From Aspergillus flavus (lineage: Eukaryota; Ascomycota; Eurotiomycetes; Eurotiales; Aspergillaceae), in the NCBI RefSeq assembly GCF_009017415.1, contig NC_092403.1:1798001-1862000 (forward strand): a stretch of 64,000 nucleotides of DNA. Direction: 5' to 3'. The notes beneath the pieces were generated by a model. It was not told the DNA's origin. It saw nothing but the letters and a program-made list of their open reading frames with translations, and made no database searches. The translations under genes were made by a program, and so were the position numbers. The first letter of the stretch is position 1. The number at the start of each line of letters is the position of its first letter. Shown one piece after another: positions 23,477-35,760 of the stretch.

Positions 23477-24689
23477 TAAAAAAATTAAATTATTATTTTT
23501 ATAATTTTAATAATAATAGTAATATTTAATTAAATAAATTATTTTAAAATAATTTAATTATTATAATAAAAAATAAATATTATTGATTAATAGTATATTA
23601 TAAATATTATATATTTTTAAAAAAATATTTAATTATATTCTATTTATATCTAATAATTATACATACTAAAGATATTTTAATATAAAATATTTTTAATTTT
23701 AAAATAAATAATTTATTATATAATAGAAATATTATTAAAATAATATTTATTTATTTTTCACTATTAATTATTAATTTATAGCTTAATTTTATTTAATAAT
23801 AGAAATATTTAATTTATAATAATTAAATTATAAAAATAAATTAATATTTATTTATAATATAATTTTATAATTTTTATAAATTTCTATTTTTTTATAATTC
23901 TACTATTTTTTATTTTAATTTTTATTTTATAATTAATCTTTATTATTATTATATAATCTATTAATATATTAATTCTAGATTTTTCTATAATAATATAATT
24001 ATTAATAGTTTTTATTAGTCTAGAATAGTTAATAATATCTTCTACTATTAATTAAATATAGTCTTTAGTATCTATTTTTATTATTACTAATCTATTATTA
24101 ATTAATTCTTTTATCTATTTCTTATACTATATTTACTATCTTTATTTATATTAAATATCTCCAGATTTATATGGACTATTTATTACTATTATTATATTTA
24201 TAAACTATATTAATCTATTATTATTTATATATCTAGTATTAATTAAAAGAATTAGAATAATAATAATAGTACTAAAAATCTACTTTATATAATACTATAA
24301 GATATATTAATTTTTTTAGTTTCTATTAATTTATAAGATTTTATTAACTTAATAGATATTTTAATTATTTTAATATTATTATTAATCTATATAGAAGTAT
24401 ATATCTAGTTTTAATATATCTTTTAATTTCATTAAATTAATTTAATACTTTTATAACTTGGATCTATATATTAATATAATTAGTTATTTTATCTATTAAA
24501 AATATTAAGTTTTATTAAAAGATTACTATATAATATAAAGATTAGTTTTTAAAATATAGCTAGATAAAATAAAATAAGCTTAATAAGCTATATAGAAAGC
24601 TTAGGAAATATAAAAGATTAATATAGAGAACTTAGTAATTAATTAATATTAATATATATCTTTTACTTTATTATTTCTACTTATTTTCT

Positions 24690-24882
24690 TATATTGTCGT
24701 GTTTGCCAATGAGATGTTGTTATTTTCGATTCCGGTTTTTATTGAAACCTGGAACTTCTTGAATCCTGCGTAGCTGGTTATAGTGGGCAGCTCTAGTCAG
24801 CCGATAGGAAGCCAGCTGACAATTTAGATAGAAATCAATGAATATAACAGTAACAATAATCAAATATGTTAATATCTTAATA
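24690..24882. repeat. F1 right end and LTR, lightly mutated
   Basis: 24740-24882 is the right LTR. It and the ~50 bp before it keep ordinary CpG, CpA and TpG content (for example GTCGTGTTTGCCAATGAG), unlike the rest of F1. Confidence 0.85.
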
Positions 24883-24887
24883 ATATT

Positions 24888-24962
24888 TTTAAAGTCTATT
24901 AACTAACTATACTCTATGAATCTATTATTTATGGATAATAATATACTAGTAGAGCGCTTATA
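24888..24962 (+). repeat. A1 5' LTR, second part
   Basis: Completes the A-type LTR after F1. It ends ..GAGCGCTTATA, matching ..GAGCGCTTACA of the unmutated copy. The sequence after it matches the region just inside the A2 5' LTR, confirming this is the 5' LTR of a full element. Confidence 0.85.
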
Positions 24963-26505
24963 ATTTAAATTATTTTTAATTAATAATTTTAAGATAATTA
25001 ATATATAAAATTTAAATATTCTACTACTAATAGATTTCTAGAGAATTAATAATATAGTTATTTAATTATTTATAATTTAAAAAATCTTTTAAAAAATATT
25101 TAATAATTTAATATATTTAAACTTTTAATATTCTAATAGAATTAATTATTAAAAAAAATAAGAATAAAATGTCTAAAAAAGAATTAATATTAGAATATTA
25201 AAGTAAAAAATTAATATTATTATTTGATATAGAATTATAGTATAAATATAAAAAATTACTTTACTATAAATATATTAATTTAATAAAATAATAAAAATAA
25301 AGTTCTATATATTATTAGCTATTTTAATAATAAAGCTAAATAAATATAATATTTAAAGAAAGAAATTTTTAAAAAATTAAATTAGAAAAAATAAAAAGCT
25401 TTTTCTATAAATTTATTAATTTAAATAAACTAGTATTAAAATATTGTATATTATTTTATAAACAAAAAATAAAATAATAGAAATATATATAAATAATATA
25501 TCTAAAATCTAAAAATATAATAAAATTTTTTCAATAATTTTGTTATAGCTTAAATATAGATCTAAATATTTAATTAAAAAATTTAAAAAAAGATTACGAA
25601 GTACTTACATAGTATACTAGCTATAAATTTTAGAGAAATATATATATATAATATAATAATTTAATATTAATTAATCTTTTATTATAAATATAATCTATAT
25701 ATTAATAAAAAATAAAATTCTAGTAGATTTAATAAAAAAAATATTTTTATAAAATAAAATCTTTATTATATATTTTTATAATAATTATTTTTTAACTAGA
25801 TAATTATTTTTTAAAATCTATTAATAGAATAATAGTATATAAATAGTCTATAAATATAAAAAGAATTAATAAAAAAAAAGAAATACTATTTTTAATATAA
25901 TAAGAAAAACTATAAAGCTATAGTATTTTTTATTTTTAATATGGTAAAGTTATAACTATAGAAATTATTTAATATTAATATTAATACTAAACTAATAAAA
26001 AATAGAATTATACTATATAAATAATAAAAATATTATTAAATTTTAAAATTAATAATAATTGTATTTTTTACTAATATTTACTCTAGTATAGAATTACTAT
26101 ATTAAATTTTTATTTTTAACTATTCATATATATATAATATATTAATAGTATCTCTATACTATTTTATTAACCTTTAAAATTTAATTTATTAAATTAGTTC
26201 AAAATATAAATAAATATACTATACTAATTTTAATATCATTTTTAAAATATATTTATAATACTATTAAAAGAAGCTCTGAAGATCTCTATTACAAATTTTG
26301 AATAATTTATAAAGATAATATATTATACTTCTATTATAATAATTATATATTAATTAAATATTAATAATAAATTACTAAAATTACTATTTTAATATAGAAA
26401 ATAGATTTATATTTTTTTAGAAAAATAAATAATTAAGCTTCTAGCTAAAAAAACTATATAATATACTATTAATAAAAAAAGAATTTTTATAATATAGATT
26501 ATTAT
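24963..26505 (+). pseudogene. A1 gag-side region, RIPed relic
   Basis: Collinear over most of its length with the reverse complement of A2 from about 45,067 down to about 43,230. Shared words include AAGTAAAAAATTAAT and TAATAAAATAATAAAAATAA. The position directly after the 5' LTR and before RT implies gag and the start of pol. Every frame is full of stops; no protein motif was recognised. It is broken at 26505 by B1. Confidence 0.7.
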
Positions 26506-27173
26506 TATTGTACCCAGGGCTTTATTATTAAATCTCTAAGATTAGTTAATAGACTATATTTTAAGAGTTATTAATCTAAAATTACTTTTTAATTTCTATT
26601 ATTACTAGACTATTATCGATACTAGACTATTATTATTATAAAAATATAATTAATATAAGACTATTATTAATACTAGACTACTATTATTATAAAGATATAG
26701 CTAATATAAGACTACTATTAATACTAAACTTAAGTTTAAAAAACTAAATCTATTAAATATATATATTTAATAATTAAAAGAGTATAAATAAATTAAAACT
26801 AATTTTACTATTAAAAGTAACTCTATAATAATAATATAGATTAATTATAAAAAATTAAATTAAATATATAAGTAAATATTTTTATATATTTTAAATTATC
26901 TATTTCTATTATAATTTTTCTAAAGTAGATTATAGAATATATCTAATTATAATATATAATATTATATACTTCTAGTATATTTTTTTAAAATAGATATTAA
27001 AATAAATATTATATAATAAAACTATTATTAATATTTATAATTCTTTTTAAATAAGTACTAGATAAATAATTTATTAAATATCTTTTATTTAAAAAATAGC
27101 TATTATTATTTTATTATTATTTTATTTTATATATCTATCTTTAATAAAATATACTAGACAAGAATTTATAATA
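26506..27173. repeat. B1 left LTR
   Basis: 668 bp; aligns with 33806-34472 and 40173-40843. Landmarks shared by all three are GGGCTTTATTATTAA near the start and TCTTTAATAARATG near the end. Confidence 0.88.
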
Positions 27174-30100
27174 TTATTTTTTTTAAAAATTTTTATTCTC
27201 GAAAATATAAAGTTATAGACTTATTTAAATCAAAGATTCTTTTTTTTACTATATTTTTCTATTATATTTATATTTAATAAAATATATAAATAAAATAAAT
27301 TTCTTTAATATTATATAATTTTAATTAATAGTTTTATTATTAATAATCTTTATAATTATTATATCTAAAGTAATAAATTTTATATAATAAATTTTAAAAA
27401 TAAAAATTATATTAAATATATTTATTATAATTAAAAATATTTAAAATAATTTTATAATAAATATAAATAGAAAGATTTTTATTATAATTAAAAAAAATAT
27501 TTTTAAATTTAATAAGATCTAGTAAAATTAGCTAAAGTATTTTTAAAAAATATAAAAAATAATATTAAAAATTCTTTATTTTTAAAAATAATAATATTTT
27601 TTAAAAAAATATAGTAGGTATAGTATATATTAAAATATAATTCTTTATTTATAAAATAATTTAATAAAAAAAATTTTTCATATTAAAGATTCTTATAAAC
27701 TAAAGTATTTTATTAATAAATTAAATATTATTTTTTTAATACTATATTATTTAATTCTAATCTAATTTAAATAATAAATAATCTTTTTTTTTAAATAAAT
27801 TTTAACTTTTTTACTAATAATATTATTAAATTAATTAATAGTAGTTTATTAAATTTTTAGTAGATTTCTATAATTTTTATAAAATACTATAATTTTTCTA
27901 TTTTATTAAATAGTATAGTTTTCTATTAATTTATTTATATTTTAGTATTTTTTAATTTTATATTTTATTTTTTTTTATTAAATTTAATATTTTTAATAGT
28001 TTTAATATTTTTTAATATAAATTTTAATAATAAAATATAAAATATAAAATATATTCTTTTTATTAAGTCTAGTCATTTTAATTAATAATTAATATTATTA
28101 ATTTATTCTTTAATTTTAAATAATTTAATTTTTTAATAATTAAGTTTTAAGCTTAGTTATTTTATTTTAATATTTCTATAAAATAGAAATATTTTTTTTC
28201 TTTTTTTAAAAATAGATTCTTTTTTATAATATTAATTATAATATATTACTATATAATAATTAAAAAATTTAATATTTAAAAATAATTAATTATATAATTT
28301 CTTTAATTTTTTAATTATTTTAATAGTTTTTTCTATAATAGAATATCTATTTTCTAATTTTTTACTACTTTAATATAATATCTATAATTTATATAAAAAA
28401 TATTATTTCTATTATTAAATATTCTATATTATTATATATAAACTATACTATTAATAATAGATTTATTTAATTATTCTATTAAGAATTAATATAGTATTAT
28501 AAATATTATTTAATTATTTAATTTATTTTTTTTATTTAATTATTTTTATATAAATAATATATTATAATTAGTTTTTAATTTATTTCTATTAAATCTATAA
28601 ATAATTATTAAAATTTTAATATAAATAATTTATTTTAATTTAATATAATTTTTTTAATATTCTATAATAAATAAAAATATAATTAATAAATAAATATATT
28701 TAATAAATTAATTTATTATTACTATTATTATATTCTATTTTTTAAATTTAAATAGTAATTTTATAAAATTAATTATAATCTATTTTTAAAATTTTAAAAA
28801 TATATCTAGTAATTATATAAATCTATATAATTTATATTTTATTAATTTATTTAAAATATATATTTTATATTTTTTAATATATTTTTTAATTTATTTTTTA
28901 ATTTATTTTACTATATTTAAAAAATAGTAGTTTTTTATAATTTATTTTAATATTTTTTTAATTTTAAAATATTTTTATATTAAATTATTATAATATTTTT
29001 AAATAATTATATTTTATAATTTCTAGAGAATCTAAATAAAATTTTAATAATATAGAATTCTATTTTTATTTTTAATAAATAAATTATTATTTATTTTAAA
29101 TTTTTATATAAATATTTTATTTTTTTTATTTATTTTTATAATAAAATATTAAATAGAATTTTTAATTTTTATAATTATTACTATAAATATCTATTTATTA
29201 TATTTAAGTAATTTATTTTTATACTATTTTAATATTATAAACTTAATTATTTTTTTTTAATTTTATAATTAAATCTTTAGTTTAAAATATTAATTTAATT
29301 ATTTTTTAATTTTTTATAATAATTAATTTTTAAAATTATATTATAATAGTATTTTAATTTATTTTATTTATTATTATATAAATTTTTTTTATAGTTATAA
29401 AATATATTAAATTTTTATAGTTTAATTTTATAATAATTTAATATTATATTTTTTTAAATAAATTTTTTATTTTTTAAATACTAATATTATAGCTAATAAT
29501 TTTTTATTATAAATATTATAATTTAATTTTATTTAAACTAGTTTTTTAGATTTAAATATTATTAATTATAGTTTTTTATTTAATTATATTTATACTATTT
29601 ATATATTAATTATATAATTAAATATATTAATTTTAATAATAGTTTATTTAACTAGATTATACTATATTAAAATTAATATACTTATAATTATTTTTTTTAT
29701 ATTATTAAATATATTTTAATATTTATTTATTTATTTTTATTATTTTAATTTTTAAATAAATTAAAAAGTAGTGCTAGTCTATATATATATTAATTAATAA
29801 ATTATTATAATTCTTTAAAATTAATTAATTTTAACTATTTTTAAATAGTTTTTATTTTTTTTATCTATATTTTTTTAATAGATATTTAATATTTTAAAAT
29901 TTAATTTTTTAAATATAGAATTTATATTTTTTTAATTTTAATTATATTTTTATTTTCTATAGTTTTTTTAAAACTATTTAAATATATTAAATATATTCTT
30001 TAAAATTATATAAAAAAATTAGAGTATTATTTAAATATGTAATAATAAAATTAAAAATTTCTTTTAATATTTTATTAATAAATCTTTAAAATAATATTAA

Positions 30101-31502
30101 TATATTAATAAATTTAAAAAATATAATTAAATATTTATAATATCTATATTTTATTTAAAATATAATTTTTTATTTTTTTTTATAATTTTAAAATAATAGT
30201 ATATATTTATAATATTAAATTTTATAAACTATTTTATTTTTTTTATTTTATTTTTTATATTTTTATAATAAATAATAATAAATAATTATTTTTAATTATA
30301 ATTTTATTTAATAGTTAATAATTAATATATAGTTATAATTCTTTTTTTTTAAAATATAAATAATATACTATATTCTACTAGATTTTTTAATAATTAAATT
30401 TAATTTTTTTTAAATTTATTTTTAATTTACTTCTTTAGAGCTTATAATTTTTTTTAATATTAAATAAATTTATTTATATATTATTTTTTTTTAAATAAAA
30501 ATAGTATAATTATATAGTCTATATTCTAATAATTTATTTATTTATAGCTATTTAAATAGTTCTTAGAATTTCTAATATTTTTTAAATAGACTTAATTATT
30601 TTATAAAATTAATTATTAATTTTTTAAAAATCTAAAAATATTTAAAAATTACTATTTAACTTTAATAATATCTAATTTATTTTTAATAAAAATACTATTT
30701 TTTTTAATTTATTTTCTAGTATTATAATTTTAAATTATTTTTATTTATTAATAAATATCTATTTTATTAGTTTAGTTAATTATTTTTTTAAATACTAGAT
30801 TATTATTATAATTATATTTTTTATAAAAATTTTTTTATAATATTTTAATTATACTATTTAATTTTTTTATTACTAATATTTTTATTAAAAATATAAATAC
30901 TATACTCTATATATAATTTTTTTAAATAATAATAATTATTTAAATAAAATATTTATTATTTATAATCTATTATTAGATTATAATTTTTAAGCTATAAGAT
31001 TTTTAATACTATATGATATTTATTTTTTAAAAATATAATATTAAAAATTATATTTTTAATATATTATTCTATAGCTATAGTAATAGATACTATTTTAATT
31101 ATAATTTAATTAATTTCTAATTTCTAGCTATTTAATCTAAATAAAAATTTAGCATTTTTTTTTATTATTCTTTAATTTTTATATTTTTTTAATATTTTAA
31201 TAATATAAAATTATTTATTATACTTAAATTAATTATTATTTATATTAATTTTTTATTAATAATAATAATTATAATAATATATCTATTTTATTTAATTATA
31301 ATAAATATTTTTTAATTTATATTATTCTATAGCTAAAATTATATTATTTATTTTTAAATATAGTAATACATATAGCTATTATTAAAATATACTATTTAAA
31401 AATAATAATTATATATTAATTCTATTATAGAATAATAATATTTATATTTTTTTAATTAATATTATATTTTTTTTATATTTTTTTTTTATTTTATATAAAT
31501 TA

Positions 31503-31773
31503 TATAACGGCGGTTGCCTCAGGCAACTAGATCCCGCGCAAGCGAGCCGCCGGAGGGCCGCTGGCTTACGTAACGCACAAATGTATTTATGTCAGAATCG
31601 CGCAGAGGATTTCGATCCTCAAGCGATTCGTTCTGTTATACTAGATATGGGAACTCCCATACAATCCTGAACGACCTCGAGCCTCCTAGTACTGCATTCC
31701 TGAAGCCCGTTGGCCGACCGCGCGCCGCAGGCCTACCGCCGATAGATAGTAGTACGCCGGCAGAGCGCTTACA
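31503..31773 (+). mobile_element. Solo A-type LTR, unmutated, inside B1
   Basis: 271 bp of ordinary G+C in the middle of RIPed DNA, flanked by the duplication AATTA (31498-31502 and 31774-31778). Ends are TATAACGGCGG and GCGCTTACA, i.e. an LTR of the TGTAA..TTACA type whose second base reads A. A terminal hairpin GTTGCCTCAGGCAAC lies at 31513-31527. No A-type internal sequence follows it, so it is a solo LTR left by LTR-LTR recombination. An open frame of 72 codons here is a by-product of the higher G+C and not a gene. Confidence 0.92.
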
Positions 31774-33805
31774 AATTAATAAATTTAATTTTTTTTATAA
31801 TATTTAAATCTATTTATACTATATATTTTATATATAAATAAATATTTATTATATTATTAATAATATTCTTTTTAATTTTTAATATTTAAGTTCTAATATT
31901 TATAGTTTTAATATAGATATTATTTTAATAATATTCTAAATAATTATAATAATTTTCTAGAAGTTTTTATAATTTTATTAATTATATTATCAATTAAATT
32001 AATAAAAGTTTTTTATTTTTATAATAATTTAATTTTAATTTACTATATTTAATATAGTCTAAATATTAGTATTTTTTATTTTAATAATATTATTTTTTAT
32101 GATATATTAATAAATATTATAATTTATTAATATATATTTTTATTTTTATTTTAAAAATTTTTTAATATTTTAAATATTTTAAGAAATTTCTTTATATTAA
32201 AATTATAGTTAATCTATTAAATACTACACTTTTTATTTAAAAAATTAATTTTAATTAAAACTTAATTTAATTAGTTAATATTTAAAATAAATTTATTATA
32301 TTAATTAATATTATTAAAATTATCCATTTTATAGATTAGTATATATTTTATATATTTTTAAATTAATTTTATAATAATTTTATATTATAACTTATTATTA
32401 ATTTATTTAAATCTATTAATTTTTTTATTTATATAGTCAACTAGTTTATTAATTTTATTTTTATTAAATTAATTATATTACTATTCTATAGTATTCTATA
32501 AATTATTTTAATTTTAATTAATATATAGCTATATAGTTTAGTTAATATAAATAATAAATTAATTTAATATAATTTAATTATTATTAGATTTATTTTCTTT
32601 ATATTATTTTATTTTTTTATTAATAAATCTATATTAGTATTAAATTATATAGTTTTAAATTTTTTATTAATTTTATCTATAGTTAGACTCTTAATCTTAT
32701 TAGTATAGTAAATTTCTTTAATTTAACTACTAATTATATATATATTTATAATAGTATTTAACTATATTAATTCTTTATTTTTAATTATATTTAATTACTA
32801 AAATAATCTATTTTATTATTATTAATTATTAATTTTATAAATAATATTTTAATATATACTTTACTTTTCTATAGTTAAAATAAAATTTTTTATATTTTTA
32901 ATACTTTTTTTCTTTTTAAAAAATATCTTTTAATTAGTTTTTTATTAATAATATTTAATTCTATAGATTATAGACTATAAAAATTCTAATATTTTTAATT
33001 TTATAGTTATATATATATTTTTTAATTTATAGTATATTATTTAATATAATTATTCTTTAATATATTATAATTACTTTAATTTTTTTAATTAAAGTTATAT
33101 AATTTATTATTAATTTTAACTATTTATTTTATTATTTTATTGAGTATATTAAGTTTTTTTATCTAGATAAATTTTTTCTAGATTTCTAGTTTTAATAATT
33201 TTTTAAATTTAGTAATATATATATTTTTATTTTAATTTAAATAGATAATAATTTATATAAAGTCTATTATTAGCTTATTAATTAATCTAATATATTATAG
33301 ATATTAAAATTTTTATTCTATATTTTAAGTTATATTAATATTTTTAAAAATCTACTTAAAATATTTTTTAAACGCGTTAAAGAATATAAAGATCTTTTTC
33401 ATTTTTTTATTTTATTTTTTTTTTATTTTTTTATAGTATTTTTAAATAAAAAATTTAAATTAATTAAATATTCTACTAGTAAAGTAAATAAAAGTAAAAT
33501 AGATTTTATTATTATTAATTTCTATTTTATTGTAATTAACTTTAAAGTATAATTCTAATCAAATTAAAAATTTTTATAGTTTATTATATTATTTATTAAA
33601 TAGTTTTAAAGTTTTAATTTTAATAGTTTTAGCTATTAAATATATCTTTAGTTAAGTAATTTATTTTTAGAGGTAAGTAAGTAAGTATTAGTATTAAATT
33701 ATTAGTACTAGAGCTAGTAGCTATATCTTTTCTACTTATTTTTAATAATATATTTACTACTTTAGGTCTAAATATAATTTAATTTATATAGACTAGTAAT
33801 TAATA

Positions 33806-34472
33806 TATTATATTTAGGGCTTTATTATTAAATCTTTAAAATTAATTAATAGATTATGTTTTAAGAGTTACTAATTTAAAATTATTTTTAATTTTTATTG
33901 TTACTAGACTGCTATTAATAGTAAATTACTATTATTATAGAGATATAGTTAATATAAGATTACTATTAATATTAGATTACTATTATTATAGAAACATAAT
34001 TAATATAAAACTTCTATTAATACTAGATTTAAGTCTAAAGAGCTAGATCTATTAAATATATATATTTAATAGTTAAAAAAGTATAAATAAATTAAAACTA
34101 GTTTTACTACTAAAAATAACTTTATAATAATAATATAGATTAATTATAAAAAACTAAATTAAATATATAAGTAAATATTCTTATATATTCTAAATTATTT
34201 ATTTTTATTATAACTTTTTTAAAATAAATTATAAAATATATCTAATTATAGTATATAGTACTGTATATCTTTAATATACTTTCTTTAAAATAGATATTAG
34301 AATAGATATTATATAATAAAACTATTACTAGCGTCTGTAGCTCTTTCTAAATAACTATTAAATAAATAATTCATTAGTAATTTTTTTCTAGAAATTGGCT
34401 ATTATTATTCTATTATTATTCTATTTTTTATATCTATCTTTAATAAGATGTACTAGAGAAGGATCTGTAATA
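33806..34472. repeat. B1 right LTR
   Basis: 667 bp, paired with 26506-27173; ends ..GGATCTGTAATA and is followed by the duplication ATTAT. Confidence 0.88.
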
Positions 34473-34885
34473 ATTATATAAGTTTTTATAATATAAATTA
34501 TAAATATTTATATAAAAATATATTAAATATTCTATTAGTATAGTTAAAATATTAATATTTTTTATTTAAATATCTAATAATTTATTAAAACTAAATATTA
34601 ATTATTAAAAAATTAAATATTATAATTATAAAAAATAGATATTTATTATTATATATTAATAAACTAATAAATTAATTTATAGAAATAAAATATTTTATTA
34701 AATTTAATTTAAAAAGTATATATTATTAAATTTATATTTAAAAAAATAATAAATAGACAATAATATTCTAAATATACTATAAATATTTTAAATATATAAT
34801 AATATTATTTAATCTATATAATATACTAGTATCTTCTAGATATATATTAAGAAAGCTATAAAAAATTTTTAGCTAACTACTATAT
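34473..34885 (+). pseudogene. A1 reverse-transcriptase relic, N-terminal part
   Basis: Collinear with the reverse complement of A2 from about 43,230 to 42,800. Covers the part of RT upstream of the YxDD block. Stop codons are frequent. It is cut at about 34885 by E1 and resumes at 48119. Confidence 0.75.
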
Positions 34886-35067
34886 TAAGATTATAAATAA
34901 TGATATACTATAAAAAATAGAGAGTTACTAATCTTCTATAGATTTAAAATGAATTACTATAGTTTATATATATATTGAGATTTAATCTAATAATTCTTTA
35001 ATAAAACTATAAGATTTTTTATAAATTATAGTATTTTTTTAAAATAGTATATTATAGCTATAATTAT
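34886..35067. repeat. E1 left LTR (RIPed)
   Basis: Its last ~26 bases have T/A at nine positions where the right LTR has C/G, with one transversion. Confidence 0.8.
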
Positions 35068-35700
35068 ATTCCTTTCTATTTAATAATTAAATATATTTAA
35101 ATTTAATAATATAGATATAAAAGTATAATATATAGTGAAAGTTATATAACATTTTTTATTATCTAAAAATAGTTTGATATTTTTAATATTAATTAATATT
35201 TATATATAGATATTCTATAGCTACTATTATTATAAAAGTATATTATAGAATAAATAGTAAAAATATTATATTTATTTATAAACTATTATTATTAATAATA
35301 GTATTACTATAATTTATAATTAATTACTAATATTTATTATATTATTTTTTTTAATTTCTTTTAGTACTCTTCGTTTTTCTATTATTATATTTTATTTTAA
35401 TTTTTAATTATTTTTTTATATTTATTCTATTTTTCTATTATTATAATGTTATTTTATTAAAAAAATAAATAATTAAAATTTGAAATATATTAAATTTTAA
35501 ATTTATTGAAATATTATTTATAATATAGTTATAATTTATAAATTTTTCAAAATTATAAAATATTACTATAAATAGTAAAAAATTATAAGTAATCTATTTT
35601 AGATTTAATTATTATAATTAATAATTATATTTAGTGTAATTAGAAAAAATAAAATTTATTAAAAATAAAATTTAGTATTATTAATAATAATAATTAATTT

Positions 35701-35760
35701 TTTAAAATCTATTATTTTTAATAATAATTTTTTAAAATCTATTATTTTTAATAATAATTT
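35701..35760. repeat. 30-bp tandem duplication
   Basis: Two exact adjacent copies of a 30-bp unit starting TTTAAAATCTATTATTTTTA, with a few extra matching bases on each side. It lies inside E1. Confidence 0.85.

Larger units (their letters stand above)
15040..24882. mobile_element. LTR retrotransposon F1 inserted in the A1 5' LTR
   Basis: The two LTRs are each 143 bp (15040-15182 and 24740-24882) and align without gaps. They are flanked by the 5-bp duplication ATATT (15035-15039 and 24883-24887). Removing F1 and one ATATT restores a 271-bp A-type LTR exactly. LTR ends approximate TGTTG..TTAACA after allowing for RIP. The 9.8-kb span is long for such a short LTR, so it probably carries further insertions, including the family-D pair. 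No RT or gag relic was recognised inside, so the superfamily and coding strand are undecided. Apart from the D pair and the two inverted-repeat loci listed separately, the interior shows only RIPed AT-rich DNA. Confidence 0.85.
26506..34472. mobile_element. LTR retrotransposon B1 inserted in A1
   Basis: LTRs at 26506-27173 (668 bp) and 33806-34472 (667 bp) are in the same orientation and both begin near TRTTRYRYYYRGGGC and end ATAATA/GTAATA. A 5-bp duplication ATTAT flanks the element (26501-26505 and 34473-34477). A2 gives the uninterrupted site: its sequence runs straight through the join. Total is about 8.0 kb including the solo A LTR. The plus strand of the interior is T-rich, so the coding strand is probably minus (inference). 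No RT motif was recognised, so the superfamily is open. Confidence 0.9.

Noticed and set aside
24963..31502. Initial reading that the LTR at 31503 is the 3' LTR of the element starting at 14844
   Set aside because: Interior sequence around 27.2-31.5 kb is not A-type, the B LTRs at 26506 and 33806 share the ATTAT duplication, and the 31503 LTR has its own AATTA duplication, so it is a solo LTR inside B1.
31589..31807. 72-codon open frame
   Set aside because: Lies within the unmutated solo LTR and runs into RIPed DNA; open only because the local G+C is higher.
35701..35760. Possible CRISPR-like array
   Set aside because: Only two directly adjacent 30-bp copies without spacers; a simple tandem duplication in a fungal genome.
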